From the NCBI GenBank assembly GCA_937978655.1, contig CALJUX010000013.1:30607-94606 (forward strand): 64,000 nt of DNA, read 5' to 3'. How positions within the stretch are numbered: the stretch's first letter is position 1; every line of letters begins with the position of its first letter. The DNA is from an uncultured Chromatiaceae bacterium. Its GTDB lineage: Bacteria > Pseudomonadota > Gammaproteobacteria > Enterobacterales > Alteromonadaceae. Shown one piece after another: positions 37,022 through 45,671 of this stretch. Under the pieces are notes generated by a model. It ran no database searches. It was not told the origin of the DNA and saw only the letters and a program-made list of their open reading frames with translations. The position numbers and the translations under genes were made by a program.

Positions 37022-39058
37022 TCAGATCCTGAACTGCGCCACCACCTGATTCAGCGCCGACGCCGATTGATCCAGCTGCCGTGCCTCACCTGTCAGCTCC
37101 TGCGCATGTTCAGCGGTGTTATCGACCAGCCCGGTAATAGCGGTCAGGCTGCGGTTAATATCGTCGGCTACTATGGTTTGCTGCTCAGTCGCGACGGCGA
37201 TCTGGGTGCTTTGCTGCTGCACAACCATAATAGCGGCACTGATCGCTGTCAGCGACTGCTGCATGGCCCGGGCGCGTTCTGCGCTGACGGTGGTCTGGCT
37301 GCGGCCCTGTTGCATCACATCTTCGGCCTGTTTGGCAATATACTGCAGTTTCTCGACCATCCGGCGAATGTCGTCGGTGCTTTCTCGGGTGCGGCCGGCC
37401 AGCGAACGCACTTCATCCGCAACCACGGCAAAACCACGGCCCTGCTCGCCGGCCCTCGCCGCTTCAATCGCGGCATTGAGCGCCAGCAGGTTGGTTTGCT
37501 CGGCAATGCCTTTAATCACATCAACGACAGTGCCGATATTTTCCGACTCTTTGGCCAGCCCTATCACCACTTCCACCGCCGACAACATGCTCTGATCCAG
37601 CGCGTCCATATCCGCCACGGCCAGTTGCGACAGCTGGGCGCCCTGCTGACCACGTTGCTCCGCATCAGCAGCAGCCTGACTGGTCGACTGGGCATTACGG
37701 CTAATCTCCTGCACTGTGGCCGCCATCTCGGTGACTGCCGCAGAGACTGAATCAATCTGCTGCTTTTCGTGCTGGATTTCCTGATTGGTCAGGCCAACCA
37801 CCTGATTCAGATGTTCGCTGGATAACTTCACCTGCTCGGCCTGCTGTTGGGTGTGTGCCAAAGACTGACGCAACTTGCTGACAAAGGTATTAAAATGGCG
37901 GGCCAGCGCGCCCACTTCATCTTGCTGGGCGATGTCGATACGCCGGGTCAGATCACCATCACCACTGGCAATCTCCTGCATCGCTTCGGTCAACTGTTGC
38001 AGCGGTCGGGCGATGACCGAGGTTGTCAGCATGATACTGGCGGTGATCAGCGCTAAAATCACTAAAGCCCCGGCCACCGACCAATGCACCGTCGACTCGA
38101 TGGGCGCATCAATCAATGCCGCCGGGATCAGGATGCCGACCAGCCAGTTCATTTGCGGGAAATCGCGGCTGACCGGCTGATAAGCGACATAAAAATCAGC
38201 CCCATTGAGCCGCATCGGGGCAAAACCGGCCTGACTCTGTTGGGCGGCTTTGGCAATCGCCGCAAAACCACTGCTGTCTGCCACCTTGCTGTCCAAATCC
38301 GCAATCAAATCATTGGCTTTGGTTTCAATACCACTGCGCGCGGAAAAATGCACAATCTGGCCTTTGCCATCCAGTAAAAACGGCAGCCCTTCGCCCTGGT
38401 AGCGGATGGTCTCCACCTTATCGCCAACTTTGTTGATATGCAGGTCCAGCCCGCCTACGCCCAGCAGGCTGCCATCAGGCAGATAGACCGGCCCTTCCAC
38501 CACAGCGGAAACGACGCCGGTAGTGAAATCTGCCGACGGAGAACCGACAAAAAACTTATTGTGTTTCATTGTCTCGATGTACCAAGGGCGCTGGCTGGCA
38601 AAATAGCCTTTATCCACAACACCCTTGTCCGGACCGTCTACATCCACACCGGTTCTGGAATCTTCGCGAAAATATTCGTCAGAGCGGGTCAGCGCAAAAA
38701 AAGCGGACAGGATATTGGCGTCGCCGCCGCTGATCGTTTTAAAAGTCTGGTTGATTTGGGCATAACCAGGCACAGCCGCCAATTCACTGCCGCGCCCCGG
38801 ATATTCTAAAAACCACTGTTGAAACTGCGGACTGTGTAAAAAGGTTTTGGCGACCTGAGCATATTCCGCAAAAAACTGCCCCACAGCCACCGCCTCTGTT
38901 TGCATCAGACTATTGGCTTCCGCCTGGACCTGCGCCCTGGTTTGTGCCGCGATGTGTTGGATCACCAGTAACGCAGCCACGGCCAGCAAGACGGCTGTTG
39001 AGCCGCCAACCGTCAGCAAAATTTTCTTTTTTATTGATGTTATTTTTTGATACAACAT
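37022..39058 (-). CDS. Methyl-accepting chemotaxis protein with dCache-type sensor
   Basis: The 678-residue chemoreceptor has a first membrane helix (about 15-37), a long periplasmic dCache-like domain (about 40-325), a second helix (about 330-352), HAMP (PLQQLTEAMQEIASGDGDLTRRID) and a cytoplasmic signalling domain whose hairpin tip is clear (VIKGIAEQTNLLALNAAIEAARAGEQGRGFAVVADEVRSLA). No C-terminal CheR-tethering pentapeptide is present. The start at 39058 is preceded by GGGGGA; an upstream in-frame ATG adds ten residues. The ligand is unknown. No chemotaxis genes adjoin it. Confidence 0.95.
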   Translation of the reverse strand: MLYQKITSIKKKILLTVGGSTAVLLAVAALLVIQHIAAQTRAQVQAEANSLMQTEAVAVGQFFAEYAQVAKTFLHSPQFQQWFLEYPGRGSELAAVPGYAQINQTFKTISGGDANILSAFFALTRSDEYFREDSRTGVDVDGPDKGVVDKGYFASQRPWYIETMKHNKFFVGSPSADFTTGVVSAVVEGPVYLPDGSLLGVGGLDLHINKVGDKVETIRYQGEGLPFLLDGKGQIVHFSARSGIETKANDLIADLDSKVADSSGFAAIAKAAQQSQAGFAPMRLNGADFYVAYQPVSRDFPQMNWLVGILIPAALIDAPIESTVHWSVAGALVILALITASIMLTTSVIARPLQQLTEAMQEIASGDGDLTRRIDIAQQDEVGALARHFNTFVSKLRQSLAHTQQQAEQVKLSSEHLNQVVGLTNQEIQHEKQQIDSVSAAVTEMAATVQEISRNAQSTSQAAADAEQRGQQGAQLSQLAVADMDALDQSMLSAVEVVIGLAKESENIGTVVDVIKGIAEQTNLLALNAAIEAARAGEQGRGFAVVADEVRSLAGRTRESTDDIRRMVEKLQYIAKQAEDVMQQGRSQTTVSAERARAMQQSLTAISAAIMVVQQQSTQIAVATEQQTIVADDINRSLTAITGLVDNTAEHAQELTGEARQLDQSASALNQVVAQFRI

Positions 39059-39401
39059 AATTCCCCCAAGCATGTGCCGCACCATCAAATCACAACATTT
39101 GAATTAAATCCAGCAGTTCAAAACAGCAGATTAAATATATGATTCATAAGAGTTTATTGAATTAGAGACTGTTGTTTGCACCAAAATGCAGCGTGTTGAC
39201 CGAAATACAACGCAGCGGGTGCAAAAACGGGGCTTAACATCATCGCCACTGCGCTGTTGTGGCGCACCGCGGACTGTCCGCTGCACTATCCGCTGTTTTC
39301 GCACACCAGCACAAAGACTAAAACCAACAGCCTGCATCAGTCATGTTGCAGCAAGGCGATGCCGTTTTCACGCGACGAGCAGATGCGGTGAACCGGAGGA
39401 C
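39059..39401. other. Intergenic region, chemoreceptor to repeats
   Basis: About 340 bases with no supported gene; the small open frames here lack ribosome binding sites and protein-like composition. The last 40 bases (GCCGTTTTCA...GACGAGC...GGACGC) are a divergent copy of 39697-39737, so the repeat described next extends into this segment. Confidence 0.6.
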
Positions 39402-39655
39402 GCAAAAACACAAAAACGCCGGGAGCGTTTTTGGACAGCTTTAGCTGGTCCCGCAGGGATTTTTGCCAGGATGGCAAAAACACAAAAACGCCGGGAGCAT
39501 TTGACGGACAGCTTTAGCTGGTCCCACAGGGATTTTTGTCAGGAAGGCAAAAACACAAAAACGCCGGGAGCGTTTGACGGACAGCTTTAGCTGGTCCCGC
39601 AGGGATTTTTGCCAGGATGGCAAAAACAAAAAAACCTACACTTGGCAGGTTTAAT
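39402..39655. repeat. Three tandem 72-73-bp repeats with a degenerate terminator
   Basis: Units start at 39402, 39474 and 39547 and are about 95 percent identical; a fourth partial unit starting at 39620 runs into AAACCT...AGGTTT, a degraded copy of the tRNA-Arg terminator. Each unit has, on the minus strand, an AAAAACGC-TCCCG-GCGTTTTT stem followed by GTGTTTTT (terminator-like), and a GGAC-AGCT-TT-AGCT-GGTCC imperfect hairpin. Units have no spacers, so this is not CRISPR. The repeats lie downstream of a tRNA operon. Confidence 0.9.
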
Positions 39656-39696
39656 GGGTGAACACGGATCAAAGCAAGCCAATCATTTGGCTTGCG

Positions 39697-39808
39697 CCGT
39701 TTTCAAGCGACGAGCTCTGCGAGGAGCCGGGGGACGCAAAAACACAAAAACGCCGGGAGCGTTTTTGGACAGCTTTAGCTGGTCCCGCAGGGATTTTTGT
39801 GAGGAAGG
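39697..39808. repeat. Second copy of the tRNA-linked repeat (one unit with flank)
   Basis: A single unit (39736-39807) near-identical to the tandem units, preceded by the same GCCGTTTTCAAGCGACGAGC-type flank that precedes the first array. It directly follows (in transcription direction) the intact tRNA-Arg terminator. Between the two arrays an inverted repeat GCAAGCCAA-TCAT-TTGGCTTGC (39674-39695) is present. Confidence 0.85.
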
Positions 39809-39815
39809 CAAAAAC

Positions 39816-39839
39816 AAAAAAACCTGCATTAAGCAGGTT
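39816..39839 (-). terminator. Terminator of the tRNA-Ser/Arg/Arg operon
   Basis: On the minus strand AACCTGC-TTAAT-GCAGGTT is followed by TTTTTGTTTTT, 4 bases past the last tRNA-Arg gene. Confidence 0.9.
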
Positions 39840-39843
39840 TAAA

Positions 39844-39920
39844 TGGCGGACGCAGGAGGATTCGAACCTCCGACCGCTCGGTTCGTAGCCGAGTACTCTA
39901 TCCAGCTGAGCTATGCGTCC
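39844..39920 (-). tRNA. tRNA-Arg (ACG)
   Basis: A 77-base tRNA with encoded CCA: acceptor GGACGCA/TGCGTCC, D-arm GCTCAGCTGGATAGAGT, anticodon stem-loop CTCGG-CTACGAA-CCGAG with anticodon ACG (read as ICG) and a GGTTCGAATCC T-arm. It is identical to the copy at 39987-40063. Confidence 0.97.
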
Positions 39921-39986
39921 GGTGAGTATGTCTTGCGACAGGTCTTACATTTCTACAGTGTTGCTTCGTAGTGCCAGTGTTTCAGA

Positions 39987-40063
39987 TGGCGGACGCAGGA
40001 GGATTCGAACCTCCGACCGCTCGGTTCGTAGCCGAGTACTCTATCCAGCTGAGCTATGCGTCC
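39987..40063 (-). tRNA. tRNA-Arg (ACG), second copy
   Basis: Sequence-identical to the neighbouring tRNA-Arg and 66 bases upstream of it in the same transcript. Tandem tRNA-Arg(ACG) genes behind tRNA-Ser(GCT) and csrA are also found in E. coli (serV-argVYZQ). Confidence 0.97.
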
Positions 40064-40081
40064 ATCTAATCTAAAAACAAC

Positions 40082-40171
40082 TGGCGGAGGGAGAGGGATT
40101 CGAACCCTCGATAGAGTTTCCCCTATACACCCTTAGCAGGGGTGCGCCTTCAGCCACTCGGCCATCTCTCC
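40082..40171 (-). tRNA. tRNA-Ser (GCT)
   Basis: A 90-base class II tRNA with encoded CCA, anticodon stem-loop CCCCT-GCTAA-GGG with anticodon GCT, and a long variable arm (TATAGGGGAAACTCTATC). The acceptor stem GGAGAGA / TCCCTCC pairs at six of seven positions; the fifth pair is A-C. It leads the tRNA-Ser-Arg-Arg operon downstream of csrA. Confidence 0.93.
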
Positions 40172-40338
40172 GCGCTACGTTGCGGTGCGTATATTAATGT
40201 TTCAGGAAAATAAGTCAAACAAAATTTTGAGCCGGATTGTGCGATTGCCGACCTTTTAGACAATCTGCGCAATTAATCGCTTAACTGGCTACTTTTCAAA
40301 CAACAAAACAATAAAAACAATGATTTACGAAAACAGAA

Positions 40339-40542
40339 TTATTGGTCATCATCCTGGCTGTAACTGCCCGGTGTACCTTTTTCTGCCTGAATACGCATGT
40401 AGATTTCTTCACGGTGTACAGAGACTTCTTTTGGCGCATTCACCCCAATCCGTACCTGATTCCCTTTAACGCCCAACACAGTGACTGTCACTTCGTCACC
40501 AATCATTAATGTCTCACCAACGCGACGGGTCAAAATAAGCAT
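40339..40542 (-). CDS. csrA: Carbon storage regulator CsrA
   Basis: CsrA is a small dimeric RNA-binding protein that blocks translation by binding GGA motifs in leaders. The 67-residue product has the conserved MLILTRRVGETLMIGDEV start, GNQVRIGVNAPKEVSVHREEIY core (Arg44 region) and a short acidic tail ending DDDQ. It lies between lysC/alaS and the tRNA-Ser operon, as in E. coli and Pseudomonas. Confidence 0.98.
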   Translation of the reverse strand: MLILTRRVGETLMIGDEVTVTVLGVKGNQVRIGVNAPKEVSVHREEIYMRIQAEKGTPGSYSQDDDQ

Positions 40543-40653
40543 TCGTTTGCTCCTATCCTTTAGTCCCAGCTATATGTACGACGCTTAGCCTTTCACCAAC
40601 GCGTCCTTGTTGCCAATCATAACTCAGCATTCAAATTTATGAAAATCCAGCGA

Positions 40654-41865
40654 TTAATTATCGTTGCTGAACAACACCTGATGCAGTTTTGCCGCGGCGG
40701 TCTCCACCAGTTCCGGCGCCATCAGCACAGAAAACCGGCTTTCGGTCTGGCTCATGGCCCAGATGTGGATATTCAGCTGATGCAACAGCTGATGGATCCG
40801 CGCGACAATGTCAGGCTGCGACCGAACTCCGATCCCAACCACCGACAGTTTAGCAAGATTTGCCTGAATGCGATGCTGTGCAGACTGACAATTTTTCAGC
40901 AAATTCTGTACATCGTCAGCCACTTGCATCCAGTCGCTGTGGTTCATCACCAGCTGCACCGTCAATTGATCAGGCCAGACTCCTGAGTGCTGCACCATAT
41001 CCGTTTCAACGTTACGCTGCGCCAACAGGTTCAGTAACAGGCAAAAATCCGCATGACAAAGCGACTGCAGTTGCAAAAACGTCAGACCATGCTGACAGGC
41101 AATGCCGGAAATAGCAGGCAGTTGCATTGGATCTTCCTCATAAGTCATCAGGGTGCCGGCATCCGGCCGGAACGTCGATAATACCCGTAGCAGCACGCGG
41201 TGACGGCCAGCATATTCAACTGAGCGGGAATGCAACACTTTGGCACCAACACTGGCCAGTTCCAGCATATCGGCAAAGGGGATCTGTGGCAGCCGGCGCG
41301 CACCGGGGCAAAGCCGTGGATCTATGGTGTATACGCCATCCACATCGGTGTAGATCTGACATTCATCGGCATTGACCGCTGCCGCCAGCGCAACCGCCGA
41401 CGTATCAGAGCCGCCCCGCCCGAGCGTGGTCAGATTGCCTTCAAAATCACGACCCTGAAAGCCTGCGACCACGACGATATGGCCCTGTTCCAGTTCCTGC
41501 GCCAGCCGTTCAGTATCGACCCGCTCAATTCTGGCTTTGCCAAATTTGTTGTCGGTATGGATACAGACCTGATCGGCCAGTAAGGACACCGCCGGATAAC
41601 CGCGTTTAACCAGCGCGATGGCCAGCAATGCAATCGTCACCTGTTCGCCGGCAGCAGCCAGCACATCCAGTTCCCGCGCTGTCGCTTTGGTATCGATGCG
41701 CTGGGCCAGCCCCAGCAATCGGTTGGTTTCACCGGCCATGGCTGACACCACAGCAATCACTTTATGCCCGGCTTGCACTGTGCGGATAATTAAATCGGCA
41801 ACGGCTTCAATCCGTTCGGTGGTACCCACTGAGGTACCCCCGAACTTTTGCACCAGTAATGCCAC
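40654..41865 (-). CDS. lysC: Aspartate kinase
   Basis: Aspartate kinase phosphorylates aspartate, the first step to lysine, threonine and methionine. The 403-residue monofunctional enzyme has the KFGGTSVG motif, GFQGRDFEGNLTTLGRGGSDTSAVALAAA, TDVDGVYTIDPR, and two C-terminal ACT domains (about 260-403), with the TFLQLQSL and LSVVGIGVRSQP segments that would bind effector. It lies between alaS (3-base gap) and csrA, a position typical of Pseudomonas and Alteromonadales. Feedback specificity cannot be judged here. Confidence 0.95.
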   Translation of the reverse strand: MALLVQKFGGTSVGTTERIEAVADLIIRTVQAGHKVIAVVSAMAGETNRLLGLAQRIDTKATARELDVLAAAGEQVTIALLAIALVKRGYPAVSLLADQVCIHTDNKFGKARIERVDTERLAQELEQGHIVVVAGFQGRDFEGNLTTLGRGGSDTSAVALAAAVNADECQIYTDVDGVYTIDPRLCPGARRLPQIPFADMLELASVGAKVLHSRSVEYAGRHRVLLRVLSTFRPDAGTLMTYEEDPMQLPAISGIACQHGLTFLQLQSLCHADFCLLLNLLAQRNVETDMVQHSGVWPDQLTVQLVMNHSDWMQVADDVQNLLKNCQSAQHRIQANLAKLSVVGIGVRSQPDIVARIHQLLHQLNIHIWAMSQTESRFSVLMAPELVETAAAKLHQVLFSNDN

Positions 41866-41868
41866 TTG

Positions 41869-44493
41869 TTACAGCTTCGCTGCCAGATAGTCAGTGGCCG
41901 CCGCTAACACTTTGCTAAGCCCTGCGACGTCAGTGCCACCGGCCTGCGCCAGATCAGGTTTACCGCCGCCTTTGCCGCCGAGCTGCTCCGCCGCCCAGCC
42001 TACCAACTGACCCGCATTGACTTTATCGGTCAGGTCTTTGGTCACGCCGGCGATCAGGCTGACTTTACCGTCACTGGCCGTGCCCAACAGAATGACACCA
42101 GAGACGATGTTGTTTTTCAGCTCGTCGACCATAGTACGGAAGCCCTTTGGATCAACACCGGCCAGCTCTGCAATCAGCACTTTAGTGCCGTTAATCGCCA
42201 CGGCTTTTTCCAGCAAGGAAGCACCGGCTGCACTGGCCATTTTCGCTTTTAACTGTTCCAGCTCTTTTTCCAGCTGTTTACTGCGATCTAAAGTCTGCAC
42301 CACACGCTCGCCAATCGACAGCACATCGCCTTTTAATAAGGCTGCCACTTGCTGCGCTTGTTGTTCTAACTTATGCAGGTAAGCCAAGGCGCCAACGCCT
42401 GTCACCGCTTCAATCCGGCGTACACCGGCGGCGATACCGCTTTCGACCACAATCTTAAACAGACCGATATCACCAGTGCGGGCGACGTGCGTGCCACCGC
42501 ACAGTTCAATCGAGAAGTCGCCCATCGACAACACACGCACATCGTCGTCATATTTTTCGCCAAACAGCGCCATAGCGCCGGCGGCTTTAGCGGCATCGAG
42601 CTGCATCAGCCGGGTGACAACTTCATGGTTGGCCTGGATTTGTGCGTTCACCAACTGTTCGATGGTACGCACTTCATCAGCTTTGACCGCTTCAAAATGG
42701 GCGAAGTCAAAACGCAGGCGGTCCGGGCCTACTTGCGAGCCTTTTTGCACCACATGCGCACCCAGTACCTGCTGCAAAGCAGCATGCAATAAGTGGGTGG
42801 CCGAGTGGTTTTTCCGGATGGCGCTGCGCCGTTCGTTATCAATCTGGGCATCAACACGCTCACCGACAGTTAAAGTACCGGTGATAGTGCCGCGATGGGC
42901 AAAGGCTTTACCGATTTTGACCGTATCCGCGACTGTAAACACAGCGCCGGAAGCCAGCACTAATGTGCCGGTATCGCCCATCTGACCGCCGGATTCGGCA
43001 TAAAATGGTGTCTGGTCGAGGATCACCAGTGCCTGCTGGCCGTCGATAATAGTGTCGACTTTGTCGCCGTCGCGAACGATTTCCAGCACCACAGCATTGC
43101 CATGTTGTTCGGTGTAACCGGTGAAATCAGTTACTTGCGCAGAAGTCACCGTTTGGTTGTAGTCCTGGCCGAAGCTCGACGCTGCCTGCGCGCGTTTACG
43201 CTGTGCTTCCATCGCCGCTTCAAAACCGGCCTGATCAACGGTATAGCCTTGTTCGCGCGCCACGTCGCTGGTCAAATCGACCGGGAAGCCATAGGTGTCG
43301 TATAGCTTAAACGCCACTTCACCCGGGATTTCTTTGCTATCGCCAAGCGCCGCTAAAGCATCTTTGAGCAGTAACAGGCCGCGTTCCAGCGTCTTGCCAA
43401 ACTGCTCTTCTTCCATCCGCAGTACTTTTTCGATAATGGCTTGTTTTTCAATCAGCTCCGGATAGGCTTCACCCATCTGCACCGCAAGTTCTGCCACTAA
43501 TTTACTGAAGAACACACCTTTGGCGCCTAATTGATTACCGTGGCGCACCGCACGACGAATAATACGGCGCAGCACATAACCACGGCCTTCGTTTGAAGGC
43601 ATCACGCCATCGGCCACCAGGAAAGAACAAGAACGGATATGGTCGGCAATCACGCGCAGTGATTTATTATCCAGATCTGTGGTGCCAGTCACTGCTGCAG
43701 CAGCTTTAATCAGGCCCTGGAAAGTATCGATTTCGTAGTTGCTGTGCACATGCTGCAAAATCGCGGCGATGCGCTCTAAGCCCATGCCGGTGTCGACGCT
43801 GGGTTTTGGCAGCGGTTCCATCCGGCCATCGGCGTGGCGGTTGAACTGCATAAAGACGTTATTCCAAATTTCGATAAACCGGTCGCCATCTTCTTCTGGT
43901 GAGCCCGGTGGGCCGCCCCAGATATGGTCGCCGTGGTCGTAGAAAATCTCAGTACAAGGGCCACAAGGACCGGTATCGCCCATCGCCCAGAAGTTATCAG
44001 ACGCAAATGGTGCGCCTTTGTTGTCGCCAATGCGGATAGCCCGCTCCTTTGGCACGCCGATTTGTTGGGTCCAGATATCAAAAGCTTCATCGTCAGTGGC
44101 GTAGACAGTGATCCACAGCTTTTCTTTTGGCAATTTGACGACTTCGGTTAAAAATTCCCAGGCGTATTTGATGGCGTCTTCTTTGAAGTAATCGCCGAAG
44201 CTAAAGTTACCCAGCATTTCAAAGAAAGTATGGTGACGGGCGGTATAACCGACGTTTTCCAGGTCGTTGTGTTTACCACCGGCGCGCACACAACGCTGCG
44301 CGGTGACCGCGCGGCTGTAGCTGCGTTTGTCCTGGCCAAGGAACACATCTTTAAATTGCACCATGCCGGCATTTGTGAACAGCAGCGTCGGGTCATTGCC
44401 CGGAATTAACGAGCTGCTTGAGACAATTTGGTGGCCTTTACTGGCAAAAAAGTCCAGAAAAGCACGGCGCAGTTGCGCAGAGGTCATGTACAT
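41869..44493 (-). CDS. alaS: Alanyl-tRNA synthetase
   Basis: AlaRS charges tRNA-Ala and clears mischarged Ser/Gly. The 874-residue product has the class II catalytic core (FASKGHQIVSSSSLIPGNDPTLLFTNAGM, RHHTFFEMLGNFSFGDYFK), the editing domain with HSATHLLHAAL and ELCGGTHVARTG zinc-type motifs, and a C-terminal C-Ala domain ending DYLAAKL. The first ATG (44493) has AGGA eight bases upstream; an ATG two codons later is possible. It is followed by lysC and preceded by recX. Confidence 0.98.
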   Translation of the reverse strand: MYMTSAQLRRAFLDFFASKGHQIVSSSSLIPGNDPTLLFTNAGMVQFKDVFLGQDKRSYSRAVTAQRCVRAGGKHNDLENVGYTARHHTFFEMLGNFSFGDYFKEDAIKYAWEFLTEVVKLPKEKLWITVYATDDEAFDIWTQQIGVPKERAIRIGDNKGAPFASDNFWAMGDTGPCGPCTEIFYDHGDHIWGGPPGSPEEDGDRFIEIWNNVFMQFNRHADGRMEPLPKPSVDTGMGLERIAAILQHVHSNYEIDTFQGLIKAAAAVTGTTDLDNKSLRVIADHIRSCSFLVADGVMPSNEGRGYVLRRIIRRAVRHGNQLGAKGVFFSKLVAELAVQMGEAYPELIEKQAIIEKVLRMEEEQFGKTLERGLLLLKDALAALGDSKEIPGEVAFKLYDTYGFPVDLTSDVAREQGYTVDQAGFEAAMEAQRKRAQAASSFGQDYNQTVTSAQVTDFTGYTEQHGNAVVLEIVRDGDKVDTIIDGQQALVILDQTPFYAESGGQMGDTGTLVLASGAVFTVADTVKIGKAFAHRGTITGTLTVGERVDAQIDNERRSAIRKNHSATHLLHAALQQVLGAHVVQKGSQVGPDRLRFDFAHFEAVKADEVRTIEQLVNAQIQANHEVVTRLMQLDAAKAAGAMALFGEKYDDDVRVLSMGDFSIELCGGTHVARTGDIGLFKIVVESGIAAGVRRIEAVTGVGALAYLHKLEQQAQQVAALLKGDVLSIGERVVQTLDRSKQLEKELEQLKAKMASAAGASLLEKAVAINGTKVLIAELAGVDPKGFRTMVDELKNNIVSGVILLGTASDGKVSLIAGVTKDLTDKVNAGQLVGWAAEQLGGKGGGKPDLAQAGGTDVAGLSKVLAAATDYLAAKL

Positions 44494-44503
44494 AATTGCT
44501 GTC

Positions 44504-44986
44504 CTAACTATCTGAATGTTGTAATGCGTAACGGATTTGCTCTGAACTAAAGCCCCGGCGCTGCAAAAACGCCATCCGTTTTAATCTTTCTTTGTCTGAA
44601 CCAGCGGGAAGTTCGCCGAATTTCTTCTGTGCACAGCTGCGCGCCAGTTCAAACCAATCGGGTTCGGCGTCATCAAGCGCCTGTTGTAATAAATCATTGC
44701 CAAGCCGGTGTTGCCGGCTGAGCTGGCGCAGCACCGCCAGACCCTGGCCTTTGCTGATGCAATGGCGCAATAACATCTCGGCAAAGCGCTGATCGCACTG
44801 ATACTGCTCCTGCTGACAGCGCAATAATGTTGTCTGCGCCAGTTCAGCAGCCACGCCGCGTTGCTGCAGTTTTTCCAGCAGCTCATGGCTGCTGTGGTCG
44901 CGCCGGCTCAGCAAGCCGATGGCGAGCTGCCAGGCCTGCTGCGGTGTCAGGACTTCAGCATCAGACTTCAAACACTGCCGCCTCAT
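44504..44986 (-). CDS. recX: Regulatory protein RecX
   Basis: RecX inhibits RecA filament extension. The 160-residue helical protein has tandem three-helix repeats with the family pattern LLSRRDHSSHELLEKLQQRGV and a C-terminal KRMAFLQRRGFSSEQIRYAL. A TTG at residue 6 (with GAGG about eight bases upstream) is an alternative start. It overlaps the upstream gene by 26 bases. recA, normally adjacent, is not in the window; a membrane-protein gene takes that position. Confidence 0.92.
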   Translation of the reverse strand: MRRQCLKSDAEVLTPQQAWQLAIGLLSRRDHSSHELLEKLQQRGVAAELAQTTLLRCQQEQYQCDQRFAEMLLRHCISKGQGLAVLRQLSRQHRLGNDLLQQALDDAEPDWFELARSCAQKKFGELPAGSDKERLKRMAFLQRRGFSSEQIRYALQHSDS

Positions 44987-45671
44987 CCGGCCGCGCCGGC
45001 GTCAGCACAAAAAACTCCCGGAACGACAGGAAAAAACTAATCCCGAGCCAAGGCAACACCAGAATCCACGAAATCAACATGGTAAAGGGGCCGGTCAACC
45101 CCAGCAGCACCGACAACAAACCAAAGACCGTTAGGGCCGGCACGTTGCGCCAGCACGCCATGAAACTGGCCTGCAGCACCGGCCACAGCCGCTGTTCGCG
45201 CAGAAAATAAATCACCGGCACGGCGTAGGCAAACAACATCGCGTTGACCGACGCCATGGCAACCAGTGCAAATAAGGCCACCAGATCAGTTTCACCGCTT
45301 TGCCACAACGGCAATTGCTGCGCCAGCAACAGCTGGCTGGGGATCGAAAACAGAATATTCAGACCGGCCAGGCGGATAAATGCCGCCCGGTGGGCAGGCT
45401 GTTGCAGCGGCTGCCACAACACTGCCAGCGTCAGCGGCTTTTGCTGTTGTGCCCGCACTATGCCGTCATAAAAGCCGGCCAGTAAAAACGGGCCAAGCAG
45501 CGCCGACACCACCGCCAGCAGCGGATGCAACAAGCCAAGCAACGACACCGCCAGCATCAGCCAGAACATCAGCAACAGCAGCATCTGCTGGCGCAACAGC
45601 AGCCAGCCTTGTTTTAACCAGTCCAGACCCGCTTTTGCCGGGGCACGGCGGATCACTAATTGTAATTTCAT
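44961..45671 (-). CDS. Predicted six-helix membrane protein (BPSS1780-like)
   Basis: The 236-residue protein has about six hydrophobic helices, starting at residues 29-57 (LLLLMFWLMLAVSLLGLLHPLLAVVSALLG), and begins with a short amphipathic region MKLQLVIRRAPAKAGLDWLKQGW. It resembles the BPSS1780 family of uncharacterised membrane proteins, for which no function is known to me. It overlaps recX by 26 bases and the cupin gene by 4, so it is part of the same transcription unit. Confidence 0.75.
   Translation of the reverse strand: MKLQLVIRRAPAKAGLDWLKQGWLLLRQQMLLLLMFWLMLAVSLLGLLHPLLAVVSALLGPFLLAGFYDGIVRAQQQKPLTLAVLWQPLQQPAHRAAFIRLAGLNILFSIPSQLLLAQQLPLWQSGETDLVALFALVAMASVNAMLFAYAVPVIYFLREQRLWPVLQASFMACWRNVPALTVFGLLSVLLGLTGPFTMLISWILVLPWLGISFFLSFREFFVLTPARPDEAAVFEV

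Noticed and set aside
39402..39808. CRISPR array
   Set aside because: The repeats are long, directly adjoining and have no unique spacers; no cas genes are present.
39402..39808. Repeats derived from tRNA-Arg sequence
   Set aside because: Only a GGACGCA string and a short GCAGG match are shared; too little to claim descent.
39441..39888. Small protein-coding genes inside the repeats
   Set aside because: The frames merely read through the repeats in several registers, have no ribosome binding sites and change frame between units; one extends into the tRNA gene.
39844..40171. tRNA attachment site of an integrated element
   Set aside because: No integrase, no flanking direct repeat of a tRNA 3' end and no phage genes nearby.
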